DNA of 64,000 nucleotides from Eutreptiella sp. 'Long Island Sound 2002' (lineage: Eukaryota; Euglenozoa; Euglenophyceae; Eutreptiales; Eutreptiaceae). The notes beneath the pieces are model-generated. The model ran no database searches and was not told the origin of the DNA. It saw only the letters and a list, made by a program, of their open reading frames with translations. Each line of letters starts with the position of its first letter. The first letter of the stretch is position 1. Below, one piece after another: positions 54,731 to 64,000 of this stretch. A program made the translations under genes and the position numbers. The stretch spans positions 3,635,789 through 3,699,788 of the forward strand of contig OZ038382.1 of assembly GCA_964036045.1 (NCBI GenBank), read 5' to 3'.

Positions 54731-56195
54731 TCAGCGCCCTGGGCTCTCCCCTGATGCAGTTAGAGCGCTTGTGTGGTCGACGGATCGTCCCTCACTTGCT
54801 TGCTCTCTTCCATCTTCCGGTGACCTGCCATCAGAGTGGCCATGTACCCCCCCCCCCTGCTGAATCCAGAGGAGGATGGCCCCTCTCTTCTTCTATTCGT
54901 CACTCCCCCCCCTGCTGAATCCTTGGGGAACCAGGTAGGGCGACTGACCTTCATATTTCTGAGCTCTTGGGGCCTTGAAGCCCATACGACGTTGCGCAAC
55001 GGATGCCGCTGTCATCGGCATTGCGATTTTTGAGTGTGTGGTCTGGTCCCATGGCACTTGCAGGGTCCAGACCAGTCGACGTGTGTCTGCAGACTATATA
55101 TCGCCTGAACTCAGGCGTTTTCCTGTCCACCCTCCTGCATATGCCTTATCCTGACCGTGGCGTGGTTTGGCGCTCTGTCCAGAGTGTGTCTGGACGCCTA
55201 TTTACCCCGCTTGTTTTGCTTTTCTGCCCCCCCAGGATATGTGCATTTGTATGTCAGCCCATCAGCGAATATGGACTGTTATCCCCCCGATGGGATGCGA
55301 ATCGACTACGAAGGCGCCCTGAGTCGCCGTTTACATGCTTTTACTTAAGGTCCAGCCTGGACCAGTACCTAAGTACAGATTCTTCTGTTTGAGTGCCTGT
55401 GATACCGTGTGCCCTATTTGCTGTGATGTGGAGATCCTGATGGCGCCAGGCGGGAAGCCCAGTTGCCTGACTACACTCCCAGCGGTCCGCCACTGTCAGT
55501 CCCAGTGTGAGCCTACCGACTCGCAGACGCACTTGCAGTCGGATGGCGGCCTCCGGTGCTCCTGACCTCGGTCAGTCTGCCTGGGAAACTGGTGGTTTGA
55601 GGAGTCGACGCCTCTGCCCACACTGTATGAGGACTCCCTCATGTATGGCCTTCGTGGTAATAGGGCGAGGGAAAAGATGGCCTTGATGCCCGATCCCTTA
55701 AGGAGGAGCTCGTTCGGCTGTACCACTCTGGACTCGCGTCGTATGGATATGGACATGGTGCGCCCGAGGAAGGACCCGTGGGGACTCTCCCCCAGCCGGC
55801 GGGCCTTCAGAAGCTTGGGGTAGCCTGATGGATCTCTGTGGTCGCTCTCGACCTGTGGGACCACCTCAGTCGTCGTGTGACGCCTATGTTGGCCGTGTAT
55901 GCCACTGCCACTGTGGTAGTGACCGTAGCAGCCGGCACCCGGTGCGCCTGGTATGGGTTAACGGGTCCCTCGGATGCCGAACAATCGCCGCCAGGACCCG
56001 GGACTTGATACTTGATACTATACATGCAATTACTGACAGCTACAGCACCATACCTGTCTTACTGTGGGATTTGGGCAGCCTAACCTGCGAATCAGCCTGA
56101 AGTGCGGATGTGACACCCCCCCCCCCTTCAGGGGATGGTCCTGGGTACCCGCTGCCATGCGTGGGTGTTATCGAGCCCCCCCCAGGGTTTGCTCT
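54731..56195 (+). other. Element D 3' untranslated interior
   Basis: 1.46 kb between the pol stop and the polypurine tract without a supported gene. Open frames are short. The same region is present in reverse in element E (60910-62349), with clear divergence and no conserved frame noticed. C-rich runs at about 54847-54856, 54905-54912 and 56116-56125 are the most variable points. Confidence 0.7.
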
Positions 56196-56206
56196 AAGGA
56201 GAGGGG
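56196..56206 (+). other. Element D polypurine tract
   Basis: AAGGAGAGGGG abuts the TG of the 3' LTR. Element E has AAAGAGGGGGG at the same place (minus strand, 60910-60920). Confidence 0.85.
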
Positions 56207-59150
56207 TGAAGCGGTACCCAGAACCCCATGGCTAGGTTACGGCATACAACCGGTCTCCGGTCCACTAACCCCATGTACGGTTCCGTGCCGTAAAGCCCCG
56301 CATCGGCAACCGATGCGCCGCCAGCGGAGATTTATATATCAGGATATCAGGAATCAACAGGGTTTTATTTTCATATGGTTTCCGTCAATTTTTACGCTTC
56401 CGTTCTGATATTCACTGTTTTGGCAGCTGGCGGTTAGCTCGCGACTTTAGCGTAACCGCCAGTTTAACTGTTATATACAGATATTTTAGCGCAAATCGTG
56501 ACGAAGACTCTAAAGTCTTCAGGAATTGCATTGATGCATCCGCAATTTTCACATTCTACACTCGCAACCTTAATCCAAATTTTTCAGGATGTCGAAATCG
56601 GATTTTCGACTTCGACATGCCCGCACTTGATTTGACCTCTTTCGAGTGGACCTACGTGCTTCCCTATGCACGAATCAACTTTCCTTTTGTCTTGCCCTTC
56701 ATTTGTCTTAGAGATATGGGCAAAACAAAGTTGATTCGTGAGGCCACTTGTGAGGGTCATATCTCGTGCCGCTTGCGAGGAATGACAATAAGGAAACGTG
56801 GGATGTATTCACAATACTCCCGACGTAATTTAGGAAGCTTTATATGCCTTGCGTCTCCACACGTGCGCGCTAGCGTAATGGATCATGGTCAAGAGGGTAG
56901 AGTTTGCGTTATAACTCTTTGGCCATGATATTGCGTGCGTTAAGATAACTTTCGAGTGTAGCGCGCGAGTGTTGGTGTTGCATAGGAACTCTCCTTGAGT
57001 TCCTATGAGCGATTGACACAAAGTTATGCCCTTGGAGGGGCATGACATATCGTGGGGGGAGCTACCTTTTTGGGCAATATGTGGTATGTGCCTTGTGTTG
57101 TGTTGCGTGCCCATTTGGCGGGTCCGTCGCTCCAAGCCAAACCAGCCAATGGACCTCATATTGCGCAAGCCCTTTCTCCATACTCCGCACGATCAATTGC
57201 AAGCCTAACCTTCGTGGAGGGAAGCTTGTGTGGCGATCCCAAAGCGATGCGTTGGGAGCAAGGTGTGTGTTTTGCAATTTTCCATATTTTCATGTGCCCA
57301 CTTGGGAAGTAGCGCTCGTAACCTTTCAAAGCGCCCCAAGTGGAGCACATATGTGGAATCGAAGGTCATTGGTGTCAAGTCATTGTGTTTAGAAGGATTG
57401 GTCGATTACTAAATCCAAGCCGAAGATATTATAATATATTTGTGCGCCTTTCAAGGCACTTTTGGGTGTTTTTTTCGCCAATATTGCTGTTTTTGCCCAT
57501 CATGATGTCAAGTGGCGACCGTGTATCTCAACGTTGTGCTCAATTGACATCATGACCCAAGTATGTTATGAGGGTACATACTTCGGTGCCCAACATATCT
57601 TGAACCCGGCGAATCACTCCTCTTCGGCTTGGCAAACGGTGGCCGCCATGTTGGCGATTTGGGACTATCCCAAATCATGGGCTCACTTGGCGACCCTGCC
57701 ATTCCCAAAACCGGAGGAGTTGGGCGACGCCCAAAAGATATGTTGGACACATATGACTTGATACCAATCCTATGGCACACTCCGGTCCAAGTCGGGCATG
57801 TGCCTCATTTGCCCCAACCATGAGTGTGCGCATTTTCGGCCATTTTGAGCAGTTTTCCACATTTTCTGCCCGCCGTGCACTATGTTCAGCCCACCCGTGC
57901 ACGCCGGACGCATGGACCAATGGACCATATATGACATGGGTGTTATGTATATTGGTCCCCATGGTTCACACACCACGTGGGCGAAGCGGAGCAACCTTCG
58001 TTAAGGTGCTAGCCCAAAGTGAGTGTGGGCAATTTTGCCATTTTGGCATTTGTGGACCCAATTGGGATCGTCACCACGCCAAGTGGCGTGGAGATCTTTG
58101 AGAGCCGAGTGCATGGTGATCTCTGTTGGACTCCCGGTGAATGGCGTATGGAATGGCAGATCTGATCTCCAAGCCGGCGTGGAGATATACTATTGGGAGC
58201 ACCCCGAATTTTGGCTCATTTCGAGCAGCCAAAATGACCCCCTTTTGGGACCCCAATTTCAACCCTCCGTGTGGTCAATTGGCGGCCCCATATCTCTATG
58301 CCCACAGGGAGCCCGGACCTAATTTTAAGTTGTACACTCAGATATGAGTCCTAGGTCCTGCCTCCTAACCTGTGAGCCATTGGCCTTGCCCTGGCCGGGC
58401 GAGCCACGCGTGGGAATGACGCCAATTTTGGTGATTTTGGCATCATGACCCCACTTGACGAATCCGTGTTGCCCTGATGCCGGGACCTCAGAGGGAACCA
58501 GGTTGGGTGAGGGCTCCAGGGAGTTCGTACTCGAAGGGCATAGGGTCAGTTGCCTCGTCCCTACCTCTAGCGGGTCCGGACGAGAGGTCAATTTTGGAGT
58601 TTTCGGAGCTAATATCAGTTTGGGCTGAAACAGCCCATTTTCAGCTACCAACTCCTAGGGGATAATGGCGGGGCCATATCTCTGACTCAGAGTGGAGTTA
58701 GGACCTGCCTTTAAGGGAGCATAGGGAGCCCCTGTTGGTTGGCCTTGGAGCGCCTTGGGTTCCCAGGAACTCGCCTGTGGCTGGGCGGGACACCCTCCCC
58801 ATTGGCAGGGTTTCAGGGTCCGGACTGAGCAGGGCATGGGTTGTGTTTGAGCCCCCGCCCCCACCAGCCACTGAGAGGGTCGGACCTGGGATTGGGATAC
58901 GAGTTAGGACTGAGTGTCTATTGTCCTGTGATGCCCTTACCCCAGTCCAGTCTTAACCCCATGTGTACATATCCTGATGTGTTGCTGTACATACTTTTGT
59001 TCCCTTGTTTCAGAGTGGCAAGGATCCTGAAACGCTTTGTCACATGACACGAGCGTATTGATGCCCTTGTGAGCGTAGTGCCTTGCCTGCCTGCTCACCT
59101 GTGCGTGTCACCGCAGCATCCCGTGGCCCGCCCCCAACGGGAACGCGTCA
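56207..59150 (+). repeat. Element D 3' LTR (2944 bp)
   Basis: Starts TGAAGCGGTACCCAGAACCC and ends GGGAACGCGTCA. Collinear with the 5' LTR throughout, with scattered substitutions. The target copy GTCC follows at 59151-59154. Confidence 0.94.
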
Positions 59151-60909
59151 GTCCATGCGTCCGGCTTGCACGGGTGGGCTGAACATAGTGCACGGCGGGC
59201 AGAAAATGTGGAAAATTGCTCAAAATGGCCAAAAATGTGCACACTCATGGTTGGGGCAAATGAGGCACATGCCCGACTTGGACCAGAGTGTGCCATAGGA
59301 TTGGTATCAACTCATATGCGTCCAACATATCTTTTGGGCGTCGCCCAACTCCTCCGGTTTTGGGAATGGCAGGGTCGCCAAGTGAGCCCATGATTTGGGA
59401 TAGTCCCAAATCGCCAACATGGCGGCCACGGTATGCCAAGCCCAAGAGGAGTTATTCGCCGGGTCCAAGATATGTTGGGCACCGAAGTATGTACCCTCAT
59501 AACATACTTGGGTCATGATGTCAATTGAGCACAACGTTGAGATACACGGTCGCCACTTGACATCATGACGGGCCAATAACGGCAATATTGGCGAAAAAAA
59601 CACCCAAAAGTGCCTTGAAAGGCGCACAAATATATTATAATATCTTCGGCTTGGATTGAGTAATCGACCAATCCTTCTAAACACAATGACTTGACACCAA
59701 TGACCTTCGATCCCACATATGTGCTCCACTTGGGGCGCTTTGAAAGGTTACGAGCGCTACTTCCCAAGTGGGCACATGAAAATATGGAAAATTGCAAAAC
59801 ACACACCTTGCTCCCAACGCATCGCTTTGGGATCGCCACACAAGCTTTCCTCCACGAAGGTTAGGCTTGCAATTGATCGTGGGGAGTATAAGGAAGGGCC
59901 TCGTGCAATATGAGGTCCATTGCTGGGTGTATTGCTCTTAGCCAAACCCGCCAAATGGGCACGCAATACAACACATGGCACATACCACATATTGCCCAAA
60001 AAGGTAGCTCCCCCCACGATATGTCATGCCCCTCCAATGGCATAACTTTGTGTCAATCGCTCATAGGAACTCAAGGAGAGTTCCTATGCAACACCAACAC
60101 TCGCGCGCTACACTCGAAAGTTATCTTAACGCACGCAATATCATGGCCAAAGAGTTATAACGCAAACTCTACCCTCTTGACCATGATCCATTACGCTAGC
60201 GCGCACGTGTGGAGACGCAAGGCATATAAAGCTTCCTAAATTACGTCGGGAGTATTGTGAATACATCCCACGTTTCCTTATTGTCATTCCTCGCAAGCGG
60301 CACGAGATATGACCCTCACAAGTGGCCTCACGAATCAACTTTGTTTTGCCCATATCTCTAAGACAAATGGAGGGCAAGACAAAAAGAAAGTTGATTCGTG
60401 CATAGGGAAGCACGTAGGTCCACTCGAAAGAGGTCAAATCAAGTGCGGGGATGTCGAAGTCGAAAATCCGATTTCGACATCCTGAAAAATTCGGATTAAG
60501 GTTGCGAGTGTAAGATGTGAAAATTGCATATGCATCAATGCAATTCCTGAAGACTTTAGAGTCTTCGTCACGATTTGCGCTAAAATATCTGTATATAACA
60601 CTTAAACTGGCGGTTACGCTAAAGTCGCGAACTAACCGCCAGCTGTCAAAACAGTGAATATCAGAACGGAAGCGTAAAAATTGACGGAAACCATATGAAA
60701 ATAAAACCCTGTTGATTCCTGATATCCTGATATATAAATCTCCGCTGGCGGCGCATCGGTTGCCGATGCGGGGCTTTACGGCACGGAACACGCTCCCGCC
60801 GGGCTCGCACCGGGCGTCAACGGGCGTCTTCCCTTCCGTACATGGGGTTAGTGGACCGGAGACCGGTCGTATGCCGTAACCTAGCCATGGGGTTCTGGGT
60901 ACCGCTTCA
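59151..60909 (-). repeat. Element E 3' LTR, right part
   Basis: The reverse complement of the first 1.7 kb of the D-family LTR, from the insertion point of element D to the TGAAGCGGTACC start at 60909. It carries an extra segment of about 47 bp at about 60790-60836, absent from both D LTRs, containing CGGGCGTCAACGGGCGTC. Hairpins 3 and 4 are conserved. Confidence 0.92.
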
Positions 60910-62349
60910 CCCCCCTCTTTAGAGCAAACCCTGGGGGGGGCTCGATAACACCCACGCATGGCAGCGGGTACCCAGGACCATTTCCTGAACGGGGGGGGGT
61001 GTCACATCCTCACTTCAGGCTGATTCGCAGGTTAGGCTGCCCAAATCCCACAGTAAGACAGGTACGGTGCTGTAGCTGCTAGTAACTGCAAGTATAGTAT
61101 CAAGTATCAAGTCCCGGGTCCTGGCGGCGATTGTTTGGCATCCAAAGGACCCGTTAACCCATACCAGGCGCACCGGGTGCCGGCTGCTACGGTCACTACC
61201 ACAGTGGCAGTGGCATACACGGCCAACATAGGCGTCACACGACGACCGAGGTGGTCCCACAGGTCGAAAGCGACCACAGAGATCCATTAGGCTACCCCAA
61301 GCTTCCCAAGGCCCGCCGGCTGGGGGAGAGTCCCCACGGGTCCTTCCTCGGGCGCACCATGTCCATATCCACGACGCGAGTCCAGAGTGGTACAGCCGAA
61401 CGAGCTCCTCCTTAAGGGATCGGGCGTCAAGGCCGTCTTTTCCCTCGCCCTATTACCACGAAGGCCATACATGAGGGAGTCCTCATGCAGTGTGGGCGGA
61501 GGTGTCGACTCCTCAAACCACCAGTTTCCCAGGCAAACCTTCCCCATCCGACTGCAAGTGCGTCTGCGAGTCGGCAGGCTCACACTGGGACTGACAGTGG
61601 CGGACCGCTGGGAGTGTAGTCAGGCAACTGGGCTTCCCGCCTGGCGCCATCAGGACCTCCACATCACAGCGAATAGGGCACACGGTATCACAGGCACTCA
61701 AACAGAAGAATCTGTACTTAGGTACTGGTCCAGGCTGGACCCTATGTAAGAACATGTAAACGGCGACTCTGGGCGCCTTCGTAGTCGATTCGCATCCCGT
61801 CGGGGGGGAAAAACAGTCCACACTTCAGTGATGGGCTGACATACAAATGCACATATCCTGGGGAACAGAAAGACAAGCAATAAGCGGGGTAATAGGCGTG
61901 TAAACACACTCTGGACAGAGCGCCAAACCACGCCCTGGTTAGGATAAGGCATGTGCAAGGGGGTGGACAGGAAAACGCCTGAGTTCAGGCCATATATACT
62001 CAGCTGACACACGTAGACTGGTCTGGATCCCACAAGTGCCATGGGACCAGACCAGACACTCAAAAATCGCAATGCCGATGACAGCGGCATCCGTTGCGCA
62101 ACGTCGTATGGGCTTCAAGGCCCCAAGAGCTCAGAAATATGAAGGTCAGTCGCCCTACCTGGTTCCCCAAGGGTTCAGCAGGGGGGGGAGTGACGAATAG
62201 AAGAAGAGAGGGGCCATCCTCCTCTGGATTCAGCAGGGGGGGGTATAAGGCCACTCTGATGGCAGGTCACCGGAAGATGGAAGAGAGCAAGCAAGTAAGG
62301 GACGATCCGTCGACCTCAGAAGCGCCCATAATGCATGAGGGGAGAGCTC
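60910..62349 (-). mobile_element. Element E interior (3' untranslated part), truncated
   Basis: The reverse complement of element D 54735-56206, including the polypurine tract next to the LTR. The match stops at 62349, just short of where the pol stop would be, and a forward LTR (element F) begins at 62350. E's coding region is therefore beyond F or lost. Taken with 40848-42085 and 59151-60909, it shows an older element on the minus strand. Confidence 0.85.
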
Positions 62350-64000
62350 TGAAGCCGGTTTGGACCCCCGTGGCCATCTTTGGGTCACTTGGGGTGTGTA
62401 TCTATGTGCCGGCAAGCCGCCATTGGCTGATATCATACTCTCCCATCCACCTGAACTAACCCGATGTGATAGTCTGATAGGTTTGGCCATTCCGGCTATG
62501 AGCGGCCATATTCAGCACCGAGGCGTCGCCAGCGGAGATTTATATATCAGAATATCAGGAATCAACAGGGTTTTTTTATCATAATGTTTCCGTGATTTTT
62601 CAGCCTTTCGTTCTGATAGTCAATGTATCGGCGACTGTCAGTTGGCTCGCGATTTTGCGGTAACCGAATGGTTAACTGTTATTTACAGATATTTTGGCGG
62701 AAACTCCGATGAAGGGTCAGATTTCATCAGTAAAGGGTTCGTTGCTTCCGCATTTTTCATATTATACACTCGCAAACTTAATCCGATTTTTTCAGACTTT
62801 CAGAATCGGATTTTCGACTTCGACATCGCCGCACTTGATATGACGAATCTCGAGTGTTCCAATATTTTTCTCCGATCACGAATCAGCCTTCCTTTGGTTA
62901 TGCCCTTCGTTTTGCTTGGAGATATAGGCAAAACAAAACTGATTTGTGAGACCACTTTGAAGGGTCATATCTCCAGCTCACGGTGAGGTATATCAATTTC
63001 GAGAATTGGGTTGGAACTGCCTTGGTCTCAACTTAATTTAGAAAGCATCAAACGCTTTTGGTGCGTACACATGCCCGGTATAGCAAGGGATAAGGGTCAA
63101 GAGGGTAGAAAGTGATATATAACTCTTGGACCGTGCGACCGAATATTTTCATGCGACTTTCGAGTGTACCGCATGAGTGTTGGGGTTGCATAGATACTTT
63201 CCTTGGGTTCCCACGTATTTTTAACGTGAAGTTATGTCCATGGAGGGGCATGGCATACCATGGTGGGAGCCACTTTTGAGGGTATGTGTTATATGCATGG
63301 TATGTGATTCGATATGCTCACGCCCATGTTATATATCTTCGTGTGGCCGAAGAGATGAGGAGCCACACGTGACAAGGGCTTTGCCCATGTCCCAATTGTG
63401 GACCTCAAAGCGCTAGACTAAGTCTACCGCGTATGTATCGCTCATGGTATGTTTGTCAAAGAGATCCATGAGTGCACTCCCATTGTCATGGGGCATGTAG
63501 ATATGAGTGGCGAAGGTATCTCCATGCGCCCGATTGGGGATCCAAGTGGGGGAATTGTTCGCAAATGGTTCCAATCATTTGTGTATTGAACCATGAGCGG
63601 ATATCATGGGTGAGCATAGAGATATACTATCATGACAACTTTGTATTTGGACATATTTTCATGTTTTTGACCTCGTTTTATGCTCATTTTTGTGTTTTAT
63701 GTGCTCAACTGGTCGGCTAACAGTAAAGTGCCTAGAGATCCGTGAACTATGGTATGTTGCTTATATGTTGGCATATGCTTCGGTGTTGCACCTCACCATA
63801 TGCCGGATCACGTGGTCACTTTGGCTTGGCACACGAGGCCTCACAAAATTAGGTCTCAAATTCATGAGTTGACTTGTGAAGCATGTTATGTACATAATCG
63901 GAGGGGTTTCGGAGGCAATGATGGGATATTCTTGGGCATGGACCTTTGGTCTATATCACCCTTGGATATTACTTTCCGGTTTGACATATGCATGGAGCAT
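62350..64000 (+). repeat. Element F LTR, diverged relative of D, runs off window
   Basis: Starts TGAAGCCGGTTTGGACCCCC directly beside the truncated end of element E. From about 62520 it aligns with the D LTR (GCCAGCGGAGATTTATATAT, then ATCAGGAATCAACAGGGTTT, CTTAATCCGA and ATCGGATTTTCGAC) but with many substitutions and different intervening stretches. It shares the hairpin layout of D. At least 1651 bp lie in the window. It probably inserted into element E; the far side is not visible. Confidence 0.75.

Larger units (their letters stand above)
42086..59150 (+). mobile_element. Element D: Ty3/gypsy chromovirus, about 17 kb
   Basis: Complete structure: 2.94-kb LTRs with TG...CA ends, GTCC target duplication, self-complementary primer site, long leader, gag, pol with protease, reverse transcriptase, RNase H, integrase and C-terminal chromodomain, and a polypurine tract abutting the 3' LTR. 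The domain order PR-RT-RH-IN-CHD defines a chromovirus. The interior is 11.2 kb and unusually long because of an N-terminal gag extension and about 1.5 kb of 3' untranslated DNA. The LTRs differ by scattered substitutions and 2 bp in length, suggesting a fairly recent insertion. It lies inside an inverted copy of its own LTR. Two in-frame TAG codons and one frame change interrupt gag-pol. Confidence 0.95.

Noticed and set aside
1-64000. CRISPR array, bacterial operons, tRNA or rRNA genes
   Set aside because: The direct repeats are not regularly spaced by unique spacers, and no tRNA cloverleaf or rRNA landmark was recognised on reading through.

Overview
The window reads as a repeat-dominated stretch of a nuclear genome from a GC-rich, probably unicellular eukaryote such as an alga or another protist; the host is not identifiable from sequence alone. 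There are no operons, ribosome-binding sites or tRNA/rRNA genes. What is present is satellite DNA, microsatellites, long poly-C/poly-G tracts, broken transposon genes and LTR retrotransposons inserted into one another. No intact cellular gene is recognisable. Coordinates of long terminal repeats (LTRs), target-site duplications (TSDs) and motifs were read by hand, and no alignment software was used.

Region by region. 1-1795 is a 109-bp tandem satellite whose last copies are inverted. 2204-4118 is a broken gene with a Cys-rich cluster and a Ulp1/C48-type cysteine protease fold; a short related fragment sits near 8200. 9157-10797 (minus) is a second Ulp1-like frame broken only by TAG codons, five of them. 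About 10.8-28.9 kb has no supported gene and holds many small repeats, including C/G-tract-tipped inverted-repeat elements. 28975-29779 is a large (TTGGG/TTGTG)n palindrome between about 100-bp direct repeats.

Retrotransposons. Element A (31358-33823, minus) has 766/760-bp LTRs, TSD GTGG, and a 208-bp block inverted between its two LTRs. Element B (34401-39344, plus) has 595-bp LTRs and TSD GTTTT. It split a pogo/CENP-B-like transposase gene on the minus strand and itself carries element C (35075-37531, minus), a small element with 159-bp LTRs. Element D (42086-59150, plus) is a 17-kb Ty3/gypsy chromovirus with 2.94-kb LTRs, gag-pol, a chromodomain and TSD GTCC. It inserted into an inverted, older copy of its own LTR (element E: 40848-42085 plus 59151-60909, with part of E's interior at 60910-62349). 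A diverged relative, element F, starts at 62350 and runs off the window.

Main observations. (1) In elements A, B and D the sequence next to the 5' LTR is perfectly complementary (12, 9 and 11 nt) to a site inside that LTR, as in the self-primed reverse transcription of Tf1; element C instead has a TGG-starting, tRNA-type primer site. (2) The D gag-pol reading is interrupted by two in-frame TAG codons, and its pol part has no ATG before the protease active site, so expression must involve amber readthrough or reassignment, or the copy has decayed by C-to-T change. The Ulp1-like frame at 9-10.8 kb has the same amber-only pattern. (3) The D-family LTR has hairpins that persist with paired base changes in the diverged copy F.
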